From Candidatus Kuenenia stuttgartensis (lineage in GTDB: Bacteria > Planctomycetota > Planctomycetia > Planctomycetales > Planctomycetaceae): 33,132 bases of DNA. Made by a program: the position numbers and the translations under genes. The notes beneath the pieces are model-generated. The model ran no database searches. It had not been told where the DNA came from and saw only the letters and a list, made by a program, of their open reading frames with translations. The stretch covers positions 1 through 33,132 of the forward strand of contig CAMAVB010000060.1 of the NCBI GenBank assembly GCA_945861465.1, given 5' to 3'. Of this stretch, positions 1 to 8,035 are shown one piece after another; within the stretch, counting starts at the first letter, position 1; each line of letters opens with the position of its first letter.

Positions 1-117
1 GTGCTCGTCGGTCACGACGGCTACGGCCTGATCACCTTCAGTCGTGAACGTCCACGGCTGCGATTCAGTTCGCATCGGGGAGAAGCAAGGGTAGGTCATC
101 ACAAAGTCGATCGTCAT
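1..117 (-). CDS. possible 5' part of an unrecognised gene, cut by the left edge
   Basis: A reading frame on the minus strand starts with ATG at 115-117 and stays open for 39 codons to the window edge. An AAGG-like Shine-Dalgarno sequence lies about 6 nt before the ATG. The peptide begins MTIDFVMTYPCF and later reads QPWTFTTEGDQAV, which looks protein-like but matches no family I recognise. The plus strand is also open across most of this stretch, so coding on minus is not certain. If real, it would be the next gene downstream of the DUF1549/DUF1553 gene, about 285 nt away. It does not look like the DUF1501 protein that usually accompanies that family. Confidence 0.3.
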   Translation of the reverse strand, partial: MTIDFVMTYPCFSPMRTESQPWTFTTEGDQAVAVVTDEH

Positions 118-192
118 GTGTGTGCCTTGTAGCAACGAACATTCCAGTAGCCCAGACTCAGTTTGGGGTAACACGCCCCTCTGGGATTTGGG

Positions 193-268
193 ATATTCAA
201 AACTGGAATCTGAATTTATCAAAACTCGAATTTCGCCGCAAGCGGTCACTGGTGCGAGTTTTGAATAT
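193..268. repeat. 12-bp perfect inverted repeat in an A/T-rich gap
   Basis: ATATTCAAAACT at 193-204 is the exact reverse complement of AGTTTTGAATAT at 257-268. A second pairing, AAAACTCG at 221-228 with CGAGTTTT at 255-262, competes with it. The 118-402 gap holds nothing else I recognise. The structure lies downstream of the minus-strand DUF1549/DUF1553 gene and could help end its transcript, but there is no U-tract. Confidence 0.4.
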
Positions 269-402
269 TACCGTAACGCCACGAGTCAACTGAAACTTGG
301 AGCCGACAGGGGAAGTCAGCCTGACGCATCCGCCTGGAGGATCTTATCCGCGTCCAAGAGAGAAGCAATCATGGATTTATGCAGGAAAGCTCGATGTGGT
401 AC

Positions 403-3400
403 TTATCGCTTCATCACACATTCGTCGTGATTGAGCAGTGCCTGAGCCAGTATCGTGGCGGCGGCGGTCTCGATGGGGGTGATGTTAGTGTCGTGGGGGA
501 ACTGGCCGATTTTGAGCAACTCATCGGCGTCGGTCGGGTGACTGCGGAAATGTTCCAGCTGTTCATTGTACAACAGTGTCAGGATCTCTGTTTCGCGTTC
601 ATCAGGCAGGCGGCTGAGACATCGCAGGCAACCTTGCTCAATCATCGATTCGACATTGCCTGATGCATCGCGGTGCAGTGATTCGCCGAGCACTCGGGCG
701 GCTTCAACGTACTGAATCCCGTTGAGCAGGATCAGGGACTGCAAGGGCGAATCGGTCCGTTCGCGTTTCGCGGCACAAACGGCCCGGCGCGGGGCGTCGA
801 AGGCAACCATCGCGGGGGGCGGACCGGTGCGACGCCAGTTCGTGTAGATGCTCCGGCGATAGACATCGTCGCCGTTGCTGGGAGCAGCCGGTTTGAATGC
901 TTCTGCCATTTCGTAAGGATTGACGGGGGGACCGCCGGTTGTGCGATTCAATAGTCCCGCAGCAGCCAGTGCATTGTCTCGAATCATTTCCGCAGGCAAC
1001 CGAAAACGTGGTCCGCGCGCCAGCCATTCGTTGTCCGGATCGTCGGCCATTGTCCTATCGTCGGCGATGCTGCGTTGACGGTATGTTTTCGACAGGACGA
1101 TCGAGCGTACAAGTCGTTTCATATCCCAGTTTGATTCGATCAACTGTAGCGCCAGAGAATCCAACACCTCCGGATACAACGGGCGACTTCCCTGACTGCC
1201 GAAATCTTCTGCCGTCTTCACCAGGCCACGTCCAAACAGACTCTGCCAGACTCGATTGACCGTCACACGCGCGGTCAGCGGGTGTCCTGGATCCGTCAGC
1301 CATGTTGCCAATCCCAATCGGTTCTTAGGGGAATTTTCGGGAAACGGCGACAACGCTGCCGGCGTTCCGGCGAAGACTTCTTCACGTCTCTGAGTGTACT
1401 CACCGCGATACAGCACGTACGCCTTTTTCGGTTCCGGTAGCTCGCGCATGACCATGATTTCCTTCAGACCATCATTGAACTGCGCGAGTGCTCCGCGCGC
1501 TGCCTGCAATGCGGCCAAATGTTGCATCCAGGCGTCGTCGGCTGTCATCAGGAAATGGTCAAAGAGAGTTGCACGCTGCGTGTTGCTCAGTTGATGGGCA
1601 GGTAACCTAGCGACATTGCTTGCGGCGGCTTCATCGAACGTGGCCAGTGCTTCGAGGTCGCTCAGTCGTCTTGAAAAGACGCGGAAATCATCGACCATTC
1701 CGCCTTTGAAGCCTCGATCCCGAAAGCGCTCCCCGAGGGCTATATTGTCGCCACCACCGCCCGTGATTTCGCGAGACAGATTGTCTTTCACGATTTCCAC
1801 ATCGGTTGTCGCACCATTGATGCTGACGCTCAATCCTGCCGCGCGGCTGCTGCCGTCGGATGACACGACGACATGCACCCATTCATTCAGCGGGAGAGGT
1901 GACTTCGCGGAGATTGACGCGGCATTTCCCGGCCAAAAGTGAATCAGCGACCATTTCAGTCGTCCGTCTTCGATCAGAAGTTCATATCCGCGACTTGCCG
2001 CATCGGTCCAGGCTCGGGAACGGTGAAAGACGACAGCCCGTTGCTTCACGTCCGGTGTTTTCAGCCACAGCGATACCGTGAACGATTCCTCGCGTTTGAA
2101 GTTTCCAAACGGCAGATCAATCGAGTCATCACCGGTGAATTCGACTGCGTTACCGTCACGTCCGGGAGCGAGTCTGTTTTCGCCTTTCAGCACGGCAGGC
2201 TTGTCAGCCGCCAGGGAATTCGCCAGCTTGTCACCTTCGAGCGTTTCGAACTGAAAACGGCCCAGTTCCGGCAACGACAATGGAGTCTTCTCGTTTCGAT
2301 CGGGTGAATTCAGCCATGACGCAAACTCGGGCTCGCGGCTTCGTCGAAGTTCTTCGCCATCAGTCTCGAGATTGGAGACTGCCAGGCGAAGTCCCGTCAG
2401 CTTCTGAAGCGACGACGTATCCTGCATCGTGAGTGCCGGTGTGGGCGGTGATGTGGTGAAGTACGAATACAATCCGGCTTCGTCGATGTTCTGAAACATG
2501 GCGAAGAACTGGTAATACTCTTTGTGAGTGAGCGGGTCGAATTTGTGATCATGGCAGCGGGCACATTCGAATGTCAACCCCAGAAAAGTGGTCGAGAATG
2601 TCTGCACGCGGTCGCAGACGTATTCAACGCGGTACTCTTCTTCCACACTGCCGCCTTCGGATTCCTGTTGATTGAGGCGGTTGAACGCCGTGGCCAGAAT
2701 CTGTTCGTCAGTCGCGTGCGGCAGCAGATCACCAGCGAGTTGCGAGGTGATGAAGTCATCGAACGGCATGTTGTCATTGTACGCCTTGATCACCCAGTCG
2801 CGCCAGGGCCACATGTCCCATGGCCGATCGACCTGAAACCCGAAACTGTCCGCGTAGCGTGCTGTATCCAGCCAATCGACTGCCATTTTTTCGCCGTATG
2901 CGGGTGATGCGAGCAGGCGATCCACCAGCTTCTCCACGGCATCCGGTGACTGATCTTCGACGAACGCACTGACTTCGGCAGACGTGGGTGGCAAACCGGT
3001 GATGTCAAAACTCATGCGTCGGATGAGCGTATTTCGATTGGCTTCAGGCTGCATCGGCAGGCTGCGGGCGGCGAGACCAGCCGCGACGACTTCGTCAATG
3101 CGGGGAGACACATCGCTGGCTGGATGAGTTCCCAAAGCCGTCTTTAAAAGCGACAGAAACGCCCAGTGCCCTTCGTATTCAGCACCCTGTTCAATCCACC
3201 GTCGCAACGTCGCAATTTCTGGTTCTGTGAGCTTCGCCAGCTTTGCCTTTGCGGGCGGCATTTGTACGTCCGGATCGTGGCTCAGAATGCGGCGCAGCAT
3301 CTCACTTTCATCGGGCCGGTCGGGAACAATTGCCCCCGAAGACACCGCGACGTCGCGCACATCCAGTCGCAGGTCTGCTTCTCGTTTAGCGCTGTCCGGC

Positions 3401-3561
3401 CCGTGACAGAAAAAGCATTTATCGGACAGGATCGGACGCACGTCGCGATTGAACGTGATCTGGTCCTCGGCGGTAGAGATTGTTGATGCAAGAACCAACG
3501 CCGCGAGGGCGGTGACGTACGCGGTTCGTGTGGAATTCAGCTTCGCTATGATCATTTGCAT
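403..3561 (-). CDS. secreted DUF1549/DUF1553 protein with cytochrome c-like and LamG domains
   Basis: This is a 1052-residue member of a large planctomycete family whose biochemical role is largely unknown. A signal peptide covers about residues 1-31. It is followed by a planctomycete cytochrome c-type domain with CFFCH at 49-53 and MPPAK at 101-105, which could bind haem c. DUF1549 covers about 155-370 and holds a second CARCH motif at 333-337. A LamG/concanavalin-like module, recognisable by DGNAVEFTGDDSIDLP, covers about 440-640. DUF1553 (NRLGLATWL...TVNRVWQSLFGRG) fills the C-terminal third. Family members are usually paired with a DUF1501 gene, and none is visible within 400 nt downstream. 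The start could also be the third codon. Extracytoplasmic location is inferred from the signal peptide; a link to polymer breakdown is family-level speculation. Confidence 0.93.
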   Translation of the reverse strand: MQMIIAKLNSTRTAYVTALAALVLASTISTAEDQITFNRDVRPILSDKCFFCHGPDSAKREADLRLDVRDVAVSSGAIVPDRPDESEMLRRILSHDPDVQMPPAKAKLAKLTEPEIATLRRWIEQGAEYEGHWAFLSLLKTALGTHPASDVSPRIDEVVAAGLAARSLPMQPEANRNTLIRRMSFDITGLPPTSAEVSAFVEDQSPDAVEKLVDRLLASPAYGEKMAVDWLDTARYADSFGFQVDRPWDMWPWRDWVIKAYNDNMPFDDFITSQLAGDLLPHATDEQILATAFNRLNQQESEGGSVEEEYRVEYVCDRVQTFSTTFLGLTFECARCHDHKFDPLTHKEYYQFFAMFQNIDEAGLYSYFTTSPPTPALTMQDTSSLQKLTGLRLAVSNLETDGEELRRSREPEFASWLNSPDRNEKTPLSLPELGRFQFETLEGDKLANSLAADKPAVLKGENRLAPGRDGNAVEFTGDDSIDLPFGNFKREESFTVSLWLKTPDVKQRAVVFHRSRAWTDAASRGYELLIEDGRLKWSLIHFWPGNAASISAKSPLPLNEWVHVVVSSDGSSRAAGLSVSINGATTDVEIVKDNLSREITGGGGDNIALGERFRDRGFKGGMVDDFRVFSRRLSDLEALATFDEAAASNVARLPAHQLSNTQRATLFDHFLMTADDAWMQHLAALQAARGALAQFNDGLKEIMVMRELPEPKKAYVLYRGEYTQRREEVFAGTPAALSPFPENSPKNRLGLATWLTDPGHPLTARVTVNRVWQSLFGRGLVKTAEDFGSQGSRPLYPEVLDSLALQLIESNWDMKRLVRSIVLSKTYRQRSIADDRTMADDPDNEWLARGPRFRLPAEMIRDNALAAAGLLNRTTGGPPVNPYEMAEAFKPAAPSNGDDVYRRSIYTNWRRTGPPPAMVAFDAPRRAVCAAKRERTDSPLQSLILLNGIQYVEAARVLGESLHRDASGNVESMIEQGCLRCLSRLPDERETEILTLLYNEQLEHFRSHPTDADELLKIGQFPHDTNITPIETAAATILAQALLNHDECVMKR

Positions 3562-3601
3562 CGCCTGTTTTGTGACAGCAGGAAGATATCCCGGGACCGA
3601 C

Positions 3602-3615
3602 GGACATGAATGTCC
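3602..3615. repeat. short hairpin GGACAT-GA-ATGTCC
   Basis: A perfect 6-bp stem with a 2-nt loop lies between the DUF1549/DUF1553 gene and gatB. The same 14-nt palindrome recurs at 7897-7910 inside a longer 10-bp stem, so it is a dispersed motif. It could sit in the gatB 3' region as RNA structure. Confidence 0.5.
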
Positions 3616-3661
3616 ATCCTACATATGAGCACAAAAAAACACATTTCTGTAGTATCACCTG

Positions 3662-3761
3662 GGACCGGAGCAGAAATAACTGTCGCCTTCCGGACGTGGA
3701 GCACGTTTTTAACGTGCTCGGCACGATGGAATCGTGCCCCACATTTTTCTGTCTCAGTCCT
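3662..3761 (-). mobile_element. MITE-like element, copy 1 (100 bp), overlapping the gatB stop codon
   Basis: The element has imperfect terminal inverted repeats. The left end reads GGACCGGAGCAGAAATAAC and the right end, on the opposite strand, GGACTGAGACAGAAA. Two hairpins lie inside: one built on AGCACGTT/AACGTGCT, the other on GGCACGAT/ATCGTGCC. It is closely similar, in inverse orientation, to copies at 11480-11578 and 25111-25209. The flanking triplets are CTG on the left and TTG on the right, an imperfect form of the 3-bp duplication seen at the other copies. The outer end covers the last two codons and the TGA of gatB. There is no coding capacity. Confidence 0.8.
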
Positions 3762-5256
3762 TGATTGCTGCAATCAGCAGATCGCGAACCTGTTTCGGGT
3801 CTGCGCCTGCCACTTGCTTCATAATCATCCCGATGAGCGGGCCGACAGCATTCTGTTTTCCTGAGCGAAAATCGCTCACAGCGTCCGGCTTCGCAGCAAT
3901 GGCCGCTGCGATCGCCGCATCCAGCGCTGCTGTATCGCGCACAATCTCAAGACCGCGTAGACTGATCAGCCTGTCAACATCCGATATCTGAATCGTCTGA
4001 TCACTGGCCGCCGCCTCTTTCAGTGCCGCGTAAATATCCCGTGCGCTCTTCGTCGTGATGCGTTCGGACGTGATACATTTCAGCAGCGTGCCGAGGATCT
4101 CAGCCGTAATCGGGAACTGATCGATCGTCAGGCTGTCGGCGTTCAGGTCGCGGAGAATGTCCTGAGTCACCCAGTTCGCGGCTGTTTTTCCGTCACCGCA
4201 GAATTGCGAGACCTGCTCGAACCATCCCGTGAGTTCCGGTCCCTGATCCAGAATTACCGATGCATCATATTCGCTCAAACCCAGGTGAGTTTGAAACCGT
4301 TCGCGCCGCGCCGTCGGCGTTTCCGGCAGAGACGTACGGATTGCTGCGATCTGTTCAATCGTGGTTGTGACGGGAAACAGATCCGGGTCCGGGAAGTAGC
4401 GATAGTCTGATGATTCTTCTTTTTCCCGCTGCGCGAAAGTGACGCTGCGTTCTGCATCCCAGCCTCGCGTTTGCTTAGGAGCTTCGCCGATTTTCTGTCC
4501 GGTCTTTTGCCATTGCACAGCCTGACGGCGCACTTCGTATTCCACGGCCAGTTCGACGTTGCGAAAGCTGTTCATGTTCTTCAGTTCGACAATCGGCGTG
4601 GCTGAGCGACTGCCGTCCGCGTTGTGAATGTGCAGATTCACGTTCGCATCGCACCGCAGACTGCCTTCCTGCATGTTGCAGTCAGATACTTCAATAAACA
4701 GCAGCAGGGAACGCAGATTCTCCAGATACCGGCGTGCTTCAGACGCAGATCGCAAATCCGGTTCGCTGACAATCTCGAGCAGCGGCGTGCCTGCTCGATT
4801 GAGATCGACTCGACTCTCCGCTCCGCGTCCACTTTCGTCGTGGACGTTTTTGCCTGCGTCTTCTTCCAGATGCGCCCGCGTAATCCGGATTCGTCGCGCT
4901 GGTTGTGTCGGATCATCAGCAGCGATATCGAGCCAGCCTTTGCTGCTGAAGGGCACGTCGTACTGGCTGATTTGATACGCCTTCGGCAGGTCGGGATAGT
5001 AATACTGCTTGCGATCCCAGCGCGTCCACGGCGCGATTTCGCAGTTCAGTGCGAGAGCCGTCGTCAACGATAGCTCAAAGGCATGACGATTCATCACCGG
5101 CAGCGAACCGGGAAGCCCCAGACAGACCGGACATGTTTGTGTGTTTGGATCATTCGGTCGGAACGCCGTGGAGCATCCACAAAACAGTTTCGATCGGGTC
5201 TTAAGCTGGGTATGAACTTCCAGCCCGATAATCACATCATATTCAAGATTCGACAT
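3754..5256 (-). CDS. gatB: Asp/Glu-tRNA amidotransferase subunit B
   Basis: GatB is the tRNA-binding kinase/transamidase subunit of GatCAB. The complex converts Glu-tRNA(Gln) or Asp-tRNA(Asn) to the amide form in the cytoplasm. The family signature is clear: [54 protein letters not shown] and a YRYFPDPDL segment, followed by the C-terminal helical/YqeY-like tail ending in LLIAAIKD. Length is 500 residues, normal for the family. I start it at the ATG at 5254-5256 (MSNLEYDVI) because the ten codons from an upstream ATG ([10 protein letters not shown]) do not resemble GatB. gatA and gatC are not in the window. The final codons and the stop lie inside a MITE-like element, so the original C-terminus may have been slightly altered. 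The 269 nt upstream, to 5525, hold nothing I recognise. Confidence 0.97.
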   Translation of the reverse strand: MSNLEYDVIIGLEVHTQLKTRSKLFCGCSTAFRPNDPNTQTCPVCLGLPGSLPVMNRHAFELSLTTALALNCEIAPWTRWDRKQYYYPDLPKAYQISQYDVPFSSKGWLDIAADDPTQPARRIRITRAHLEEDAGKNVHDESGRGAESRVDLNRAGTPLLEIVSEPDLRSASEARRYLENLRSLLLFIEVSDCNMQEGSLRCDANVNLHIHNADGSRSATPIVELKNMNSFRNVELAVEYEVRRQAVQWQKTGQKIGEAPKQTRGWDAERSVTFAQREKEESSDYRYFPDPDLFPVTTTIEQIAAIRTSLPETPTARRERFQTHLGLSEYDASVILDQGPELTGWFEQVSQFCGDGKTAANWVTQDILRDLNADSLTIDQFPITAEILGTLLKCITSERITTKSARDIYAALKEAAASDQTIQISDVDRLISLRGLEIVRDTAALDAAIAAAIAAKPDAVSDFRSGKQNAVGPLIGMIMKQVAGADPKQVRDLLIAAIKD

Positions 5257-5525
5257 GTATTTTTTCCAGATCGCCCACTGCCGCAATTATGCAACCCTTT
5301 GATGCGGTGGAGTGTAGATTGGAAGTTCCAGTTTGTCGCCTCTCCCCCCCCCAATGTGCGCCAGCGACCGCAGGGATTATCGTTTTAATCGTGTAACAGC
5401 AGCCCGCAGACGACGTTGCCACGATCTGCCTGCGCCCGCGCCTTGCCGCTAAACGAAAATCCCAACCCTGGAGGCTTCCCAACCGGCGTGGCTCCAGATG
5501 CGGTCAAGGGAGGAATCTGCGGCGA

Positions 5526-7871
5526 TCATTCGTATCGCAGAAACCTGCGACGGCGGTTCAGAAATCGAGCCAGCTCTTCAGCCCAGAGTGGTTCGATTTC
5601 ATTCACGCTATGGCCAGCCTCAATCGCTTCGATTGTCTTCTGGCTGCAGAGAAGTCGATTGAGATTCTGCCTGTCCCACTCATCGCTGTGCAATGCTTTC
5701 AGGCTGCACATGAGCTGGATGCCAGTGGAAAGCGGGTGGAATCTGGCTCGATCCGTGACAATAATATTTACGCCGTTGCACGTTTCCGTGGAGTATTTTG
5801 ACGAAGTTGGAACAAATCGGACTGGCACGAATCGAACTCCGACCAGCCCGGCATTGTTCAGATGTGCGGCGAATCCGGGAGCATCGATCCACGGCGCGCC
5901 GACGACTTCAAACGGTGTGTCCGTTCCGCGCCCCACAGAGACATTGGTCATCTCAATCAGTCCCACACCCGGATACAGTATCGCTTGAGTCAGGCTGCGC
6001 ATGTTGGGCGAAGGATTGGTCCAGACGAGTCCTGTCTGATCAAACATTTGATTTCTCGTCCAGCCATCGACTGGAACAATTTCCAGGTCCACATCCAGCT
6101 TCAGCTCCGCGCGAATCATCGCAGCCAGTTCACCGGTCGTCATGCCGTGGCGCACGGGCAGGGAATGGAAACCCACAAAGGATTCGTCGCCTTCGTCCAG
6201 TACCGGTCCCTGCACATCGACACCGCTGATCGGGTTGACGCGATCCAACACCACGAACCGAATTTTATGTTCGCCAGCCGCCTGCATCGCGCTTCCCATC
6301 GTCGAAACGTACGTGTAGAAGCGACAGCCAATGTCCTGGATATCAAAGACCAGCGTGTCGATTCCTTCCAGACTCTCGGCGGTCGGGACTCGCGTCTCGC
6401 CGTACAGACTGAAGACTTTCAGGCCCGTCGCGGCGTCCTGCTGGTCCGCGATTTTCGGGATATCAAGTTTGCCTTCCAGCCCGTGTTCGGGGCTGAAGAG
6501 TGTTTTCAGGGTGACACCGTCTGCATCGTGAATCAGACGAATCGTGCTGACGCCGTCGCGGTTGAGTCCCGTTTGATTGGTGATCAGGCCGACATTGTGG
6601 CCCTTGAGCATCGTAAAGCCATTTCGCTGCAGAACATCGATTCCATTGAGCACATTCATGTTCGGTGCTGAGGCTGCTTCTCGGACCAACGTCTGGACAA
6701 TCGCCGCACTTGCGATCGTTCCGATGCGTCCAATGAGTGGATTCACGAGGCCCTTGCCGTCCGGATGAACTCGGTTCGACAGAAAAATGACATACAAATT
6801 CTGCACAGGGTCAATCCAGATTCCGGTGCCAGTAAACCCGCCATGTCCGAAGGCCTGCGATGACATTAGATCGCTGCGATTCGAAGAATATCCCGTCTTT
6901 GCATCCCAACCAAGAGCTCGCCTCCCGCGCGGAATCTCCACTGCCGTAGTCATCAGCTTATACGTCGATGCATCCAGGATCTGCACGTCGTGAAGCCGCC
7001 CGCCGCCAAGCATCATCGTGGCATAGCGCGCCAGATCGTTGGCCGTCGAGAACAATCCTGCATGGCCAGCGATGCCATTCAATGCGAAGGCTCGCGGATC
7101 GTGAACTTCGCCCTGCATCCAGTGTCCGTCCCGCTGTTCCGTGACGGCTGAACGGGCCTTGAGTTCATCGTTTGGCAAGTAACCGGTTTCCGTCATTCTC
7201 AGCGGTTCGAAAATATGTTCGTGGGAAAAATCATGCACATCCTTGCCACTGACAGCCTTCACCACCTGCCCGAGGACAATAAAACCGACGTCGCTGTAGG
7301 TGAAACTCTCACCGGGGGCGGCTGTTGGCTTGAGGCCGTAGATCCTGGCAAACGCCTCATCAGCTCCATCGACATAGTCGCTCATGGAGTTGTCGGCGAT
7401 GAGTCCGCCTGTGTGCGTCAGCAGATGACGGATGGTAATTGTCTCTTTGCCGTTCTGAGCGAACTCTGGCAGATACGTGGCAACAGTGGCATTCGGATCC
7501 AGTGTGCCCTGTTGAATCAACGCCATCACGCTCGTCGCTGTCGCGATGGGCTTCGTAAGTGACGCCAGATCGAACACCGTATCAACTGTCATATCGACTT
7601 TTTCCGGCTGCAACTGGCGAAACCCATAGACGCGACGAAACGCGATCCCCTCGCGGCGACCGATCAGCACGACACAGCCCGGCATCTTGTCCTGTTCCAG
7701 CCCTTCCTGCACGATGTCGTCGATCCGATTCAGGCGCGTGGTGTCCATGCCGACACTTTCGGGTGACAGCAACGGGATCTCGGGTGGCGATTGAGCATGC
7801 ACGCTCGCCGAAAGAAGAAAGCACAGCAGGAGAAAGAGCAGGTATTTCAGGTGGATGGATTTAGATACCAT
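5526..7871 (-). CDS. serine beta-lactamase-like / NamZ (DUF1343) exo-muramidase fusion
   Basis: This 781-residue exported protein has a signal peptide at about 1-27. A class C beta-lactamase/AmiE-type serine hydrolase domain follows at about 35-390, with the catalytic SLTK at 104-107, YSD at 192-194 and a GHGG motif near 340. The C-terminal half, about 400-781, is DUF1343, the NamZ exo-beta-N-acetylmuramidase family (GH171). It carries the family motifs VGLITNQTG, LFSPEHG, DIQDIGCRFYTY and the NPSPNMR region. In Bacillus subtilis the separate proteins AmiE and NamZ act with NagZ on cell-wall fragments. Here amidase-like and muramidase-like domains are joined, suggesting one enzyme that trims peptide and releases terminal MurNAc. 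The symporter gene lies 165 nt upstream on the same strand, across a repeat block. The domain calls are strong; substrate and reaction order are inferred. Confidence 0.93.
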   Translation of the reverse strand: MVSKSIHLKYLLFLLLCFLLSASVHAQSPPEIPLLSPESVGMDTTRLNRIDDIVQEGLEQDKMPGCVVLIGRREGIAFRRVYGFRQLQPEKVDMTVDTVFDLASLTKPIATATSVMALIQQGTLDPNATVATYLPEFAQNGKETITIRHLLTHTGGLIADNSMSDYVDGADEAFARIYGLKPTAAPGESFTYSDVGFIVLGQVVKAVSGKDVHDFSHEHIFEPLRMTETGYLPNDELKARSAVTEQRDGHWMQGEVHDPRAFALNGIAGHAGLFSTANDLARYATMMLGGGRLHDVQILDASTYKLMTTAVEIPRGRRALGWDAKTGYSSNRSDLMSSQAFGHGGFTGTGIWIDPVQNLYVIFLSNRVHPDGKGLVNPLIGRIGTIASAAIVQTLVREAASAPNMNVLNGIDVLQRNGFTMLKGHNVGLITNQTGLNRDGVSTIRLIHDADGVTLKTLFSPEHGLEGKLDIPKIADQQDAATGLKVFSLYGETRVPTAESLEGIDTLVFDIQDIGCRFYTYVSTMGSAMQAAGEHKIRFVVLDRVNPISGVDVQGPVLDEGDESFVGFHSLPVRHGMTTGELAAMIRAELKLDVDLEIVPVDGWTRNQMFDQTGLVWTNPSPNMRSLTQAILYPGVGLIEMTNVSVGRGTDTPFEVVGAPWIDAPGFAAHLNNAGLVGVRFVPVRFVPTSSKYSTETCNGVNIIVTDRARFHPLSTGIQLMCSLKALHSDEWDRQNLNRLLCSQKTIEAIEAGHSVNEIEPLWAEELARFLNRRRRFLRYE

Positions 7872-7892
7872 GAATGATGCTTTCTGGCAGGA

Positions 7893-7914
7893 GCTTGGAC
7901 ATGAATGTCCAAGC
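7893..7914. repeat. perfect 10-bp hairpin between symporter and muramidase genes
   Basis: GCTTGGACAT and ATGTCCAAGC pair perfectly around a GA loop. The core is the palindrome also found at 3602-3615. It lies 22 nt upstream of the muramidase start codon, so in RNA it could influence translation initiation or mark a processing point. Confidence 0.6.
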
Positions 7915-7997
7915 TACAGGAATCGCGCTCGACTCGGAGAGTCAAGCTACGGGAATTGCGTTCGACTCGGAGAGTCAAGTTACAGGAGTCGCCCTCC
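7910..7997. repeat. 33-bp tandem repeat, two full units and a partial third
   Basis: Units at 7910-7942 and 7943-7975 and a partial unit at 7976-7997 start CAAGYTACRGG and contain CTCGACTCGGAGAGT or close variants. The end of each full unit with the start of the next forms a small hairpin (CTCGACTC pairing with GAGTCAAG). An inverted, slightly diverged copy lies at 29079-29114. With two complete units it is not a CRISPR. It occupies the gap between the symporter and muramidase genes and may lower read-through between them. Confidence 0.75.
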
Positions 7998-8035
7998 TGT
8001 GAGGATAGCTATTCCTGAAAGTTGTTAAACCGATT

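Noticed and set aside
116-430. 104-codon open frame on plus
   Set aside because: It runs through an A/T-rich inverted repeat into the end of the DUF1549/DUF1553 gene and has no protein-like features.
7910-7997. CRISPR-like array
   Set aside because: Units are contiguous without spacers, only two are complete, and no cas gene is present.
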